DNA of 64,000 bases from Microbacterium salitolerans (GTDB lineage Bacteria > Actinomycetota > Actinomycetes > Actinomycetales > Microbacteriaceae): NCBI RefSeq assembly GCF_019720895.1, contig NZ_JAHKSH010000005.1, positions 335,711 to 399,710 of the forward strand. The letters are read 5' to 3'. The notes beneath the pieces are model-generated. The model made no database searches, was not told where the DNA came from, and was given only the letters and a program-made list of their open reading frames with translations. The first letter of the stretch is position 1. Every line of letters starts with the position of its first letter. The position numbers and the translations under genes were made by a program. Positions 46,398 through 54,492 of this stretch are shown here, in pieces.

Positions 46398-46736
46398 TCA
46401 GTCGTGCGCGACCGGGATGTGCTCGGAGGCCCAGGCGCCGAGCTCATCGAGCACGGGGACGAGAGCGCTGCCGCCCGGCGTGAGCGAGTAGGCGACCGAG
46501 ACCGGCGGCCCGCTCTGCACCTCGCGGGCGACGAGGCCCACGTTCGCGAGCTCGACGAGGCGATCGGAGAGCACGGCGTCGCTGATGCCGGTGACCGTGC
46601 GACGCAGCCGACTGAACGACAGGGTCTCTTCTCGCAGCGCGTCGATGATCATGCCGTTCCAGCGCTTGCCGAGCACGGAGAAGGCGAGCGAGACGGCGGC
46701 ATCGCACTTCGGAAGATCATGTTCGCTCGTCGCCAT
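46398..46736 (-). CDS. HxlR family transcriptional regulator
   Basis: A 112-residue winged-helix protein of the HxlR type, with CDAAVSLAFSVLGKRWNGMIIDAL and the helix-turn-helix SFSRLRRTVTGISDAVLSDRLVELANVGLV. C11 sits at the position used for redox or quinone sensing in HxlR members such as HypR and QorR. It is divergent from azoR. The ATG lies six bases after TAGACT, so it may be leaderless. It probably represses itself and azoR in response to thiol-reactive electrophiles. Confidence 0.87.
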   Translation of the reverse strand: MATSEHDLPKCDAAVSLAFSVLGKRWNGMIIDALREETLSFSRLRRTVTGISDAVLSDRLVELANVGLVAREVQSGPPVSVAYSLTPGGSALVPVLDELGAWASEHIPVAHD

Positions 46737-46767
46737 CGCCCCAGTCTAGCCGTGCTAGCCTCACACG

Positions 46768-46792
46768 AGTCGCTCGCTTTTTATTAGCGACT
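46768..46792. promoter_or_regulatory. Operator candidate between hxlR and azoR
   Basis: AGTCGCT (46768-46774) and AGCGACT (46786-46792) form a perfect inverted repeat with an 11-base AT-rich spacer, 22 bases before the azoR ATG. It lies just past a TAGCCT -10 candidate. Confidence 0.65.
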
Positions 46793-46814
46793 ATCTTCAA
46801 CTGATCGGAGAAAC

Positions 46815-47465
46815 ATGCCCCTCTTCCGTCTCGACGCGAGCATCCTTCCGCAGACCTCGGCGAGCCGCGCGCTCGGCGACATCGTGGAGGGCGAGTGGAG
46901 CGCCGCGCACCCGAACGATGTCGTCGTGACGCGCGACCTCGCCGCGGATCCGATTCCCGCGACGGCGTGGCAGAACGCCGTCACCGCCGGCTTCACCCCG
47001 GAGGAGGACCGCACCGACGCACAGCGGGACGCCAAGACCCTCGCGACGAACCTCGCCGATGAGCTGATCGGCGCCGACGCCCTCCTGTTCGCGATCCCGC
47101 TGTATAACTACGGCGTCTCGCAGCACGTCAAGACCTGGTTCGACCTCGCGTACACCGACCCGCGCATCGACCCGAGCGGCACGGCACTCCGCGGCAAGCC
47201 CGCGACGCTCGCCATGGTGCTCGGCGGCAACTACGGCCCGGGCTCTCCCAAGGAGGGCTGGGACCACGCGACGGCATGGCTGCGCCGCGTCTTCGAGGAC
47301 GTGTGGGGCCTCGAGCTCACGGTCGTCGAGCGCCCGTTCACGCTCGTCGGCGTGAACCCCGCACTCGATGCCTTCGCCGACCGGGCCGCCGAGCTGCGCA
47401 GCACCGCGGAGGAGGACGCCCGTCAGGCCGGCCGCCGCATGGCCGAGACGCTCACCCGCGCCTGA
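46815..47465 (+). CDS. azoR: FMN-dependent NADH azoreductase / quinone reductase
   Basis: A 216-residue flavodoxin-like reductase with the typical RLDASILPQTSASRALG start, PLYNYGVSQHVKTWFD and a VLGGNYGPGS phosphate-binding loop. AzoR-type enzymes carry out two-electron reduction of quinones or azo compounds with NAD(P)H. ATG has GGAG four bases upstream. Pairing with HxlR matches quinone or electrophile stress systems known from Gram-positives. Confidence 0.88.
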   Translation: MPLFRLDASILPQTSASRALGDIVEGEWSAAHPNDVVVTRDLAADPIPATAWQNAVTAGFTPEEDRTDAQRDAKTLATNLADELIGADALLFAIPLYNYGVSQHVKTWFDLAYTDPRIDPSGTALRGKPATLAMVLGGNYGPGSPKEGWDHATAWLRRVFEDVWGLELTVVERPFTLVGVNPALDAFADRAAELRSTAEEDARQAGRRMAETLTRA

Positions 47466-47483
47466 CGGCCGCTCGCCGGACCG

Positions 47484-47548
47484 CACGTCAGCGGCTCTCC
47501 GACGTCTCCGCGCGCCGCACGCGCCGACGTCGGAGAGCCGCTGACGTG
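47484..47548. terminator. Bidirectional terminator between azoR and murB
   Basis: A perfect 23 bp inverted repeat starts CACGTCAGCGGCTCTCCG and encloses a 19-base loop, between the convergent azoR and murB genes. Confidence 0.8.
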
Positions 47549-47555
47549 AGAGGTC

Positions 47556-48704
47556 CTACAGTTCGACGCCGACGAAGACCGGCTCGGGATTCAGCTCGAT
47601 GCCGTACTCGGCCGAGACGCGCATGCGCACGAAGCGCGCGAGCTCGGCGACCTCCTCAGCCGTCGCGCCGCCGCGGTTCGTGAGGGCGAGCGTGTGCTTC
47701 GTCGACAGCGTGGCGCGGGATCCGGGCAGGCCGAACCCCTTGCCGAGACCGGACTGCTCGATGAGCCACGCGGCGCTGACCTTCACCGCCTGCGGGGCGC
47801 TGCGCGGCGGCGCGATGTAGCCGTCCCACGTCTCGAGCGGGATCACCTGGACCTGCTCGATCTCGGGCTCGACCGGCCACCGGGGGCAGTCGGCGGGCAG
47901 TGCGCGCGCCGACCCCTCGTCGATGATCGGGTTGTTGAAGAACGACCCCGCGCTGCGGGTATCGGCATCGGACGCGTCGAGCACCATGCCCTTCGACGCG
48001 CGGATCTCGCGCACGGTGTCGCGGATCCACGCGAGAGACGCGTGCCCGGATCCGTCTTCACCCGCGGACCGGACGCCGTCGAGCCCCAGGGCACCGCGGA
48101 GGCGCAGATCGGTTACGGGGCGCGGGTCCGTTCCGACGACCTCGAGGTCGAGGGTCAACCCGACGACGACCGCCGAGCGCTCGGGCTCCAGCGCGTAGTG
48201 GCGCTTGAGCACGGACGTGCGGGGGCCGAGGCCCAGCTCGGCGGCGGGCACCTCGACGACCCGGTCGGATCCCTCGTCGAGCAGATCGACGGAGACGAGC
48301 GTCTGCACGATCTCCTGCCCATACGCGCCCACGTTCTGGATGGGCGCGGCGCCCGCCGTCCCGGGGATCCCGCTCATCGCCTCGATGCCGGCGAGTCCCT
48401 GCGCGACGGCCCACGCGACGAACTCGTCCCAGTTCTGACCCGCCTCGATGCGCACGCGCTGGTACCCCTCGCGCGCGCCGTCCACGAGGGAGTGCCCCGA
48501 CGTCAGGATGCGCACCACGGTGCCGTCGAACGGCTCGTCGGAGGCGAGCAGGTTGGAGCCGCCGCCCAGCACGAACCACTCGTCGTCCGATGCCCACACC
48601 TCGTTCAGCGCCGCGACGAGCTCGTCGCGGGTCGCCGCGTCGACCATGTGCGCGGGAGCGGCGCCCACGCCGAGCGTCGTGAGCTCTGCGAGACGGGTGG
48701 TCAC
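47556..48704 (-). CDS. murB: UDP-N-acetylmuramate dehydrogenase
   Basis: A 382-residue FAD enzyme that reduces UDP-GlcNAc-enolpyruvate to UDP-MurNAc with NADPH in peptidoglycan synthesis. Motifs include LGGGSNLL (FAD), GIPGTAGAAPIQNVGAYGQEI and GSFFNNP with the catalytic serine. It is about 40 residues longer than E. coli MurB, mainly in the central region. GTG 48704 overlaps the preceding dehydratase stop by four bases (GTGA), which supports the start. It ends the TSUP-hadA-hadB-murB unit. Confidence 0.95.
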   Translation of the reverse strand: MTTRLAELTTLGVGAAPAHMVDAATRDELVAALNEVWASDDEWFVLGGGSNLLASDEPFDGTVVRILTSGHSLVDGAREGYQRVRIEAGQNWDEFVAWAVAQGLAGIEAMSGIPGTAGAAPIQNVGAYGQEIVQTLVSVDLLDEGSDRVVEVPAAELGLGPRTSVLKRHYALEPERSAVVVGLTLDLEVVGTDPRPVTDLRLRGALGLDGVRSAGEDGSGHASLAWIRDTVREIRASKGMVLDASDADTRSAGSFFNNPIIDEGSARALPADCPRWPVEPEIEQVQVIPLETWDGYIAPPRSAPQAVKVSAAWLIEQSGLGKGFGLPGSRATLSTKHTLALTNRGGATAEEVAELARFVRMRVSAEYGIELNPEPVFVGVEL

Positions 48705-49126
48705 GCCGTGCGCTCCGGGACGACGACGGCCTGCGCCTTGCCGAGCACCTTCTCCTCGCCGTGAATGACGGCGAGGTCGATGCGCACGGATCCGTCGTCC
48801 TTCACGAGACCGACGGCGGCGGTGACCACGACGTCCGCCCCCTGCTCGGCGTCGACGACGATGGGCTTGGTGAACCGCACGACGTACGAGGCGAGCTGCG
48901 CCGCGTCGCCCAGCCACGCGGTGAGAACCGACGACCCGATGCCCATCGTGAGCATGCCGTGCGCGAGCACGCCGGGAAGGCCCACGCGCGCTGCGACGTC
49001 GTCGCGGTAGTGGATCGGATTGAGGTCTCCCGACGCGCCGGCGTAGCGCACGAGGGATTCGCGCGTGAGGTGCACCGTGCGCTCGGCGACGACCTGCCCC
49101 TTCTCGAGACCTGTGAGCGAGACCAT
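48701..49126 (-). CDS. MaoC-like dehydratase (HadB type)
   Basis: A 141-residue hot-dog fold protein with the hydratase-2 motif YAGASGDLNPIHYRDDVA, in which D and H are catalytic, plus GVLAHGMLTMGI. In mycobacteria, HadB is the catalytic partner of HadA or HadC in long-chain fatty acid elongation; here it sits directly after a HadA-like gene (TGATG overlap). A dehydratase of (3R)-hydroxyacyl-ACP is likely; chain-length preference cannot be told. Confidence 0.88.
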   Translation of the reverse strand: MVSLTGLEKGQVVAERTVHLTRESLVRYAGASGDLNPIHYRDDVAARVGLPGVLAHGMLTMGIGSSVLTAWLGDAAQLASYVVRFTKPIVVDAEQGADVVVTAAVGLVKDDGSVRIDLAVIHGEEKVLGKAQAVVVPERTA

Positions 49127-49578
49127 CAGGCGTCCTCCTCCGATCCGATGAGCAGCGTCGAGCTGGCCGTGACGACATGTGCGCCGTCGGCGTCGGTGAC
49201 CACGGTCTCGCTCGCGACCATGTGCGCGGATCCCATCTGGCGCACGCGCGTGACCCGCAGGCGACCCGTGAGCTCGTCGCCCGCGACGATCGGGCGCGTG
49301 TACGCGAACTGCTGGTCGGTGTGCAGCGCGCGCTCGAGCACGACGCCCGTGGACGGATCCGCCAGGAGCTGCTGCAGCGTGCGGTCCGCGATGACCATCG
49401 CGAAGGTCGGCGGGGCGACGACGTCGGCGTAGCCCTGCGCGCGGGCGGCCTCGACGTCGGTGTGCTGCTCCGCGGTCGCGAAGACCGCACGAGCGAACTC
49501 GCGCACCTTCTCGCGGCCCACGAGGTACGCATCCGTCGGCGGGAACTCCCGCGACGCGAGATCCGGATCGACTGCCAT
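49126..49578 (-). CDS. MaoC-like dehydratase (HadA/HadC type)
   Basis: A 150-residue hot-dog fold protein of the HadA/FAS1-like dehydratase type, lacking the D-H catalytic motif of its partner, with FPPTDAYLVGREKVREFARAV and VVAPPTFAMV. It is the substrate-tunnel subunit of a heterodimer with the next gene in the family model. The start lies five bases after the TSUP permease gene. Confidence 0.87.
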   Translation of the reverse strand: MAVDPDLASREFPPTDAYLVGREKVREFARAVFATAEQHTDVEAARAQGYADVVAPPTFAMVIADRTLQQLLADPSTGVVLERALHTDQQFAYTRPIVAGDELTGRLRVTRVRQMGSAHMVASETVVTDADGAHVVTASSTLLIGSEEDA

Positions 49579-49583
49579 GTTTC

Positions 49584-50390
49584 TCAGTTCTCCTTATTCT
49601 TGCGCTGTGCGCGGATGGCCTTCTGAGCCATCTGCACGGCGATCACGACGAGGAATGCGGCGAACAGCATGTTCGCGACGAAGGGATCCACGACTCCCGC
49701 GACGAGCGCGCCGAGCGGGGTCGTGAGCACGGTCGCGAGGGCCACCGTGCCCGCCGCGATGAAGTCGACGTTGTGGTTCTTCGCGTTGCGCACGGCGCCC
49801 GAGATCGTCGTCGGGATCATCATGAGCAGGCTCGTGCCCTTCGCGACGAGGTCGCTCGTGCCGAACACGAGGATCAGCACGGGCACGACGATGATGCCGC
49901 CGCCGACGCCGATGAGGCCCGACAGGATGCCCGTGAGCACGCCGAGGGCGACCAGCGCGAGGCCCAGCCAGACGTTCATGGGCACGGCCGTCACGTCGCG
50001 ATCCGGGATGATGAAGAACAGGCTGATCATGACGACGGCGAGGAAGCCGACGAAGAACCAGCGCAGGAACGCCTCGCTCAGTCGGTGCAGCAGCTGCGCG
50101 CCGATCGGGGCGCCCACGATGCCGCCGACGGCGAGGAGAGCGGCCGCGAGCCAGTCGACGTTGCCGTCGATCGCGTAGGTGATGACGCCGACGGCCGCCG
50201 TGACGATGATCGACGCCCCCGACGTGCCGGAGGCCAGCTTCTGCCCGAAGAGCGCGAACGTGACGAGAAGCGGCACGATGACCGTGCCGCCGCCGACGCC
50301 GAAGAGCCCCGACATGAACCCCGAGACGAGGCCGATGGCGAGGAAGGTGAGCAGGGCTTTCGGGCCACGGGCCTTCAGAGCGGAGATCAT
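49584..50390 (-). CDS. TauE/SafE (TSUP) family permease
   Basis: A 268-residue membrane protein with about eight predicted segments and two repeats of the family motif SGFMSGLFGVGGGTVIVPLL and SGLIGVGGGIIVVPVLIL. TSUP proteins export or import sulfur-containing or organic anions; the substrate is unknown. It heads the operon with the HadAB-like genes and murB, although a functional link is not obvious. Confidence 0.87.
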   Translation of the reverse strand: MISALKARGPKALLTFLAIGLVSGFMSGLFGVGGGTVIVPLLVTFALFGQKLASGTSGASIIVTAAVGVITYAIDGNVDWLAAALLAVGGIVGAPIGAQLLHRLSEAFLRWFFVGFLAVVMISLFFIIPDRDVTAVPMNVWLGLALVALGVLTGILSGLIGVGGGIIVVPVLILVFGTSDLVAKGTSLLMMIPTTISGAVRNAKNHNVDFIAAGTVALATVLTTPLGALVAGVVDPFVANMLFAAFLVVIAVQMAQKAIRAQRKNKEN

Positions 50391-50470
50391 GCGCGAATCA
50401 CCCGCCCCACCTTACTCGCGGGTCTCGCCGATCCTCCCCGCGCGGCTCTCCCTCCGCCGCACGCACCGAG

Positions 50471-50501
50471 GGCGGCGCACGTGCCCCCGCAGTGCGCCGC
50501 C
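50471..50501 (-). terminator. Terminator after the kinase/DUF4097 operon
   Basis: GGCGGCGCAC and GTGCGCCGCC form a 10 bp stem around an 11-base loop, starting 17 bases beyond the DUF4097 stop. No clear T-run. Confidence 0.55.
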
Positions 50502-50517
50502 GTCGATGTGGTCTGCG

Positions 50518-51432
50518 TCAGCTCGCGTAGAGCGCGACGTGCCCCGCAGCCACGTCGATGTCGACCGTGCGATCCGCGTCGGAGCGCTCTTCGAGCGAGC
50601 TCTCGACGTTCCCCGCTTCGCGCTGCACCGACACGTCATACGGCACGTCGGGCAGGGTCAGCTCGGCGGAGCCGGCCGTGAGGTCGACGGACACCGCCTC
50701 GGGCGGATCCCCCGTGAAGTCGGCATCCAGACGACCGGCCATGACCGTCAGATCGGCCGTGCGCACGCTGTCGAGCTCGAGGACCGCTCGGCCCGCGGCC
50801 ATCTCGGACGCGACGGTCTCGGCGGATCCCTCGATCTCGAGCGAGCCGGCCTCCATCCCGTAGGTGACCTCGCCGAAGACGCCCTCGGCCGTGAACTCCC
50901 CCGCCGCGACGTCGACGTCGAGGTCGATGCCCTCGTAGCTCTCGGGGAGCGTCAGCGTGGCCTCCGCGCGCTCGCCCCAGTTGCCCGGGCCGAAGAGGTT
51001 GAACTCGCCGCGCGGGGACGAGACGACGATCGTGCCGCCGCTCCGGTCGAACGTCCATGCGCCCTGCGATGTCCTCGAGCGGAACTCGACCTCGTCGACG
51101 TCCGCGAACCGGATGTCGAGCTCGCCGGCCTGCAGATCGATGTCGAGCGCGTCGTCGCCGACGGCCGCGGGGAGGCTCGAGGTCGCCTCTTCGGCCGTGC
51201 TCGAGTACATCGTCGTGCCGACGGTTGCGAAGGCCGCCCCGACGCCCGAGACGACGAGCGCTCCCGCACCGAGCACGGTCACGGTGATGGCGAGGGCGCG
51301 CGCTCCGACGCGAGAGGCATCGCTCTGCGCGGCGGGCGGGGATGCCGCGGGCTGCGGCGCGGGTGGCTGCGGCGCGGGATACGACGGCTGCGGACCCTGG
51401 GGCGCGGGAGGCGTGGGCTGGGTGTCGCTCAT
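50518..51432 (-). CDS. DUF4097-type membrane-anchored beta-repeat protein
   Basis: A 304-residue protein with a Pro/Gln-rich cytoplasmic tail (residues 1-40), one membrane segment (about 45-72) and an extracytoplasmic beta-repeat body with many regular D/E-V/A-x-V strands (ALDIDLQAGELDIRFADVDEVEFRSR), typical of DUF4097/toastrack-like adhesin domains. These accompany two-component systems such as LiaFSR, where such a protein inhibits the sensor. It overlaps the response regulator by four bases. It is the last gene of the kinase-regulator-DUF4097 unit, which supports a sensory-accessory role. Confidence 0.8.
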   Translation of the reverse strand: MSDTQPTPPAPQGPQPSYPAPQPPAPQPAASPPAAQSDASRVGARALAITVTVLGAGALVVSGVGAAFATVGTTMYSSTAEEATSSLPAAVGDDALDIDLQAGELDIRFADVDEVEFRSRTSQGAWTFDRSGGTIVVSSPRGEFNLFGPGNWGERAEATLTLPESYEGIDLDVDVAAGEFTAEGVFGEVTYGMEAGSLEIEGSAETVASEMAAGRAVLELDSVRTADLTVMAGRLDADFTGDPPEAVSVDLTAGSAELTLPDVPYDVSVQREAGNVESSLEERSDADRTVDIDVAAGHVALYAS

Positions 51433-52127
51433 CGGTGGGTTCCGTTCTGCGGCGCGCTCGGCCCGACGGGGCCCGGCGCGGCGGTGGCGTCGATATGGGC
51501 GAGCACCGCCAGCACGCGGCGGTTGCCGTGCTGGCCGTGCTCGAGGTCGAGCTTCTGGAAGATCGACGTGATGTGCTTCTCGACCGCGCCCTCGCTGACG
51601 AACAGGAGGCGCGAGATGGCGGCGTTGCTCTTGCCCTCGGCGATCAGCGACAGCACGGATCGCTCGCGCTCCGTGAGCCGGCCGATCTTCTCGTCGCGGG
51701 AGCGACGGGCGAACAGCTGCGCCACGACCTCGGGATCCAGGACGGTCGCGCCCTCATGGATCCGCTCGACCGACTCGAGGAAGTCGGCGACGTCGGTCAC
51801 CCGGTCCTTGAGCAGGTAGCCGACCGCGCCGCCCTGCTGGGCGATGAGGTCGCTCGCGTAGCGCTCCTCGACGTACTGCGAGAGCACGAGCACGGCCTGC
51901 GACGGATCCTGCTTCCGCAGCCCGAGGGCCGCGCGGATCCCCTCGTCCGTGAACGTGGGAGGGAGCCGCACGTCGACGATCGCGAGATCGGGGACGAGAT
52001 CCGCGACCTTCTCGAGCGCCCGAGAGGCGTCGGGCAGTGCCGCGACCACCTCGTGTCCGGCGTCGGCGAGCAGGCGCGAGAGCCCCTCGCGCAGGAGGAC
52101 GGAGTCCTCGACGATCAGGATGCGCAT
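51429..52127 (-). CDS. NarL/LuxR-type response regulator
   Basis: A 232-residue regulator with a receiver domain (MRILIVEDSVLLREGLSRLL; the phospho-accepting aspartate is in AIVDVRLPP) and a C-terminal LuxR helix-turn-helix (LTERERSVLSLIAEGKSNAAISRLLFVSEGAVEKHITSIFQKL). ATG 52127 overlaps the kinase end by 13 bases. The output is probably the operon itself and envelope genes. Confidence 0.93.
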   Translation of the reverse strand: MRILIVEDSVLLREGLSRLLADAGHEVVAALPDASRALEKVADLVPDLAIVDVRLPPTFTDEGIRAALGLRKQDPSQAVLVLSQYVEERYASDLIAQQGGAVGYLLKDRVTDVADFLESVERIHEGATVLDPEVVAQLFARRSRDEKIGRLTERERSVLSLIAEGKSNAAISRLLFVSEGAVEKHITSIFQKLDLEHGQHGNRRVLAVLAHIDATAAPGPVGPSAPQNGTHR

Positions 52128-53386
52128 GGCACGCTCACCTCCAGTGATGTGGGGCCGCCGGCGGGGCTGTCGAGCCGTGAGGATCCACCGAGGGCCGTGA
52201 TGCGATTCTGGATGCCGTCGAGCCCGCCGCCGGCGAGGACGCGCGCCCCTCCGACGCCGTTGTCCTCGACGCGCGCCCACAGGATTCCCTGCTCAGGGCG
52301 CGAGCGGACGGTCACGCGGCAGTCGGTCGCGCGGGAGTGCTTCGCCGCGTTCGTGAGGCTCTCGGCGATCGCGAAGTAGAGCGCGGCCTCCGCATCACGT
52401 CCGGCGCGCTGCTCCATGCGCACGTCGAGTGCGACGGGGATGTGCGAGCGGCTCGCGAGCGCGCTGAGGGCGGCGTCGAGGCCGCGGTCGTCGAGGACGG
52501 AGGCGTGGATTCCGCGGGCGAGCTGACGCAGCTCGGTGATCGCGGCCTTCGTCGAGGTGTGCGCCTCGGCGACGAGCTGCTTGGCCGTGTCGGGATCCGA
52601 GTCGATCTTCGTCTGTGCGAGGCCGAGCGTCATGCCGACGGACACGAGCCGGGGCTGGACCCCGTCGTGCAGATCGCGCTCGATGCGGGTGCGCTCGACG
52701 TCGCTCGCGCGGATCGCGCCCTGCCGCTGCGTGACGGCGTCGCGCGCCTGGGCGGCGAGCTGCGCCTCGCGGATCGGCGCGATGAGCACCCGGGCAAGGG
52801 CGCCGTGCAGCATCGCGAGGCCGACGAGCGCGGCGAGCGCGAGCACGGACACGATGATGCCGACGAGCGGCGCGTAGGTGAGATCGAAGCGGAATTCCCA
52901 GATCTCGGCGACGCCCTCCGGGGCGTAGAGCGGCGCGAACGCCGTCGCGACCGACGACACGAGGAGCATGGCGATCCCGAAGGTGATCCAGCCGAGCACG
53001 GTCGCGATCGCGAGGTGGGCGATCGCTCGCCACATGGCGCCGTCGGTGAACTGGACCCAGATCGTGTGCAGGAAGCCGACGAATCCGCGCTTGGGCGAGC
53101 GCCGGGCTTTGAGCATCGGCAGGCCGAACTCGTAGAGGCCCTCGACGCGGGCCGTCTCGAGGAAGGCGGCGGCGTAGAGCGCGTAGACCATGCCGACCAG
53201 CAGGATCGCGCCGACGCCGAGGAACGGGAGCCCCGCGACGCCGAAGACGAGCAGCGAGCCGATGATCGTGAACACGGCCGTGCCGTAGAGGCCCATGAAT
53301 GCGAGGTGCGCGACCCCGCCGGCGAGCCGGAGCGGGGTGTTGACGCGCGGTGGCGCCCCGGTGAGCGGGGCAGTCGTGGAAGTCAT
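52115..53386 (-). CDS. Sensor histidine kinase (NarX/LiaS type)
   Basis: A 423-residue membrane kinase with about six predicted segments in the first 210 residues, then a HisKA_3 dimerisation helix with the phospho-accepting histidine in ERTRIERDLHDGVQPRLVSVGM, and an HATPase domain (ESLTNAAKHSRATDC, VEDNGVGGARVLAGGGLDGIQNR). There is no large external sensor domain, so it likely senses the membrane or a partner. The ATG lies six bases after TAGCTT, so it may be leaderless. It heads the three-gene operon, downstream of a perfect 20-base palindrome. Confidence 0.92.
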   Translation of the reverse strand: MTSTTAPLTGAPPRVNTPLRLAGGVAHLAFMGLYGTAVFTIIGSLLVFGVAGLPFLGVGAILLVGMVYALYAAAFLETARVEGLYEFGLPMLKARRSPKRGFVGFLHTIWVQFTDGAMWRAIAHLAIATVLGWITFGIAMLLVSSVATAFAPLYAPEGVAEIWEFRFDLTYAPLVGIIVSVLALAALVGLAMLHGALARVLIAPIREAQLAAQARDAVTQRQGAIRASDVERTRIERDLHDGVQPRLVSVGMTLGLAQTKIDSDPDTAKQLVAEAHTSTKAAITELRQLARGIHASVLDDRGLDAALSALASRSHIPVALDVRMEQRAGRDAEAALYFAIAESLTNAAKHSRATDCRVTVRSRPEQGILWARVEDNGVGGARVLAGGGLDGIQNRITALGGSSRLDSPAGGPTSLEVSVPCAS

Positions 53387-53441
53387 GGTTCAAAGCTACG
53401 GGCGCGGATCCGCCGCCACAGCGGGGACGACCGCCCACCTC

Positions 53442-53461
53442 GGAGGGGGATATCCCCCTCC
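53442..53461 (-). promoter_or_regulatory. 20-base perfect palindrome upstream of the sensor kinase gene
   Basis: GGAGGGGGAT and ATCCCCCTCC form a perfect palindrome without spacer, 44 bases upstream of the kinase -10 (53393-53398). It may be a response-regulator autoregulatory site, or the terminator of the LysR gene, whose stop lies nine bases away. Confidence 0.45.
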
Positions 53462-53470
53462 AGCGTCGCG

Positions 53471-54382
53471 TCAGCGGCCCGCGCTCCCCGGCTCCCCCGC
53501 GCCCGTGACCTCCCGAACGATCGTCTCGAAGGCCTGCGCGTCCGGGTGATCCGGGTCCGCGCGCCGAACGAGCAGCAGATCGACGGGATCGATGTCGACG
53601 ATGTCGACGTAGGCGAGCCCCTCCCGCGCGTAGTGCGTCGATGCGGAGCGCGCCGCGATGTTGGCGCCGATGCCCGCGACGCACAGGTCCATGAGGCCGG
53701 GGACGTCGTCCGAGACGCCCGTCACGCGCGGGTGGCTCCCGTCGGGTCGGGGATCGATGAGCCACAGCTCGCGTGCGGCCGGCGTGGCGTCGCTCGCGAA
53801 CACGAACCCCAGGTCGTTCGTCTCGTCGATGCGCACGCTGTCGCGCCGCGCGAGCGGGTGGTCGTCGCGGAGGACGAGCACGCGATCCTCGGATCCGATG
53901 CGGAGCGCCCGATAGTCGCCGTCGGCGAGGAACGGCTCGATCGTGAACGCCACGTCGACGTCGCCCGCGGCGAGCGCGGGCCTCGCATCGACGAAGCCGA
54001 GCCGCACGATCTCGAGTCGCAGGCCCGGGCGACGGCGGGTGACGTCGGCGAAGATCCGCCCCGTGTGCGCGCCCGCACCCGAGGCGAAGATCCCCACACG
54101 CAGGGGCCGCGACGGCCGCCCCCTCCCCTCCGCCCAGGCGAGCACCGCGGCGTGCGCCTCGACAGCACTCCGGGCGAGCGGCAGCAGCTCCTCTCCCGCG
54201 GCGGTGAGCGCGACGCCGCGCGGGGAGCGCTCGAAGAGGATCCTGCCCGACTGCCTCTCGAGGCGGCTGATCTGCTGGCTCAGCGACGGCGAGCTGATGT
54301 GCAGACGCTCGGCCGCGCGGCCGAAGTGCAGCTCCTCGGCGAGCGTCGCGAAATAGCGCAGCGCGGCCTCGGAGATGTGCAT
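53471..54382 (-). CDS. LysR family transcriptional regulator
   Basis: A 303-residue regulator with the LysR helix-turn-helix at its N-terminus (FGRAAERLHISSPSLSQQISRLERQSGRILFERS) and a substrate-binding-like effector domain. ATG 54382 follows TAACAT by five bases, suggesting a leaderless start; an upstream in-frame ATG would put 17 residues before the domain. It is divergent from the cupin/esterase pair, with a perfect TTAGGC-ACG-GCCTAA palindrome between, so it probably controls them. Confidence 0.9.
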   Translation of the reverse strand: MHISEAALRYFATLAEELHFGRAAERLHISSPSLSQQISRLERQSGRILFERSPRGVALTAAGEELLPLARSAVEAHAAVLAWAEGRGRPSRPLRVGIFASGAGAHTGRIFADVTRRRPGLRLEIVRLGFVDARPALAAGDVDVAFTIEPFLADGDYRALRIGSEDRVLVLRDDHPLARRDSVRIDETNDLGFVFASDATPAARELWLIDPRPDGSHPRVTGVSDDVPGLMDLCVAGIGANIAARSASTHYAREGLAYVDIVDIDPVDLLLVRRADPDHPDAQAFETIVREVTGAGEPGSAGR

Positions 54383-54390
54383 AGGCCATG

Positions 54391-54405
54391 TTAGGCACGG
54401 CCTAA
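54391..54405. promoter_or_regulatory. LysR-type operator between lysR and the cupin gene
   Basis: TTAGGC-ACG-GCCTAA is a perfect inverted repeat overlapping the lysR -10 and next to a TAATAC -10 for the cupin gene. LysR sites usually carry an imperfect T-N11-A dyad, so a 15-base perfect site is consistent but unproven. Confidence 0.65.
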
Positions 54406-54492
54406 TACTCGGTGGGGAGATCGAACTGGTCACGGCCGCGTGCGGGGCAGAAGCTGGGGAGCGTCCCGAATCCCTCGATGAGGAGGAACCTC

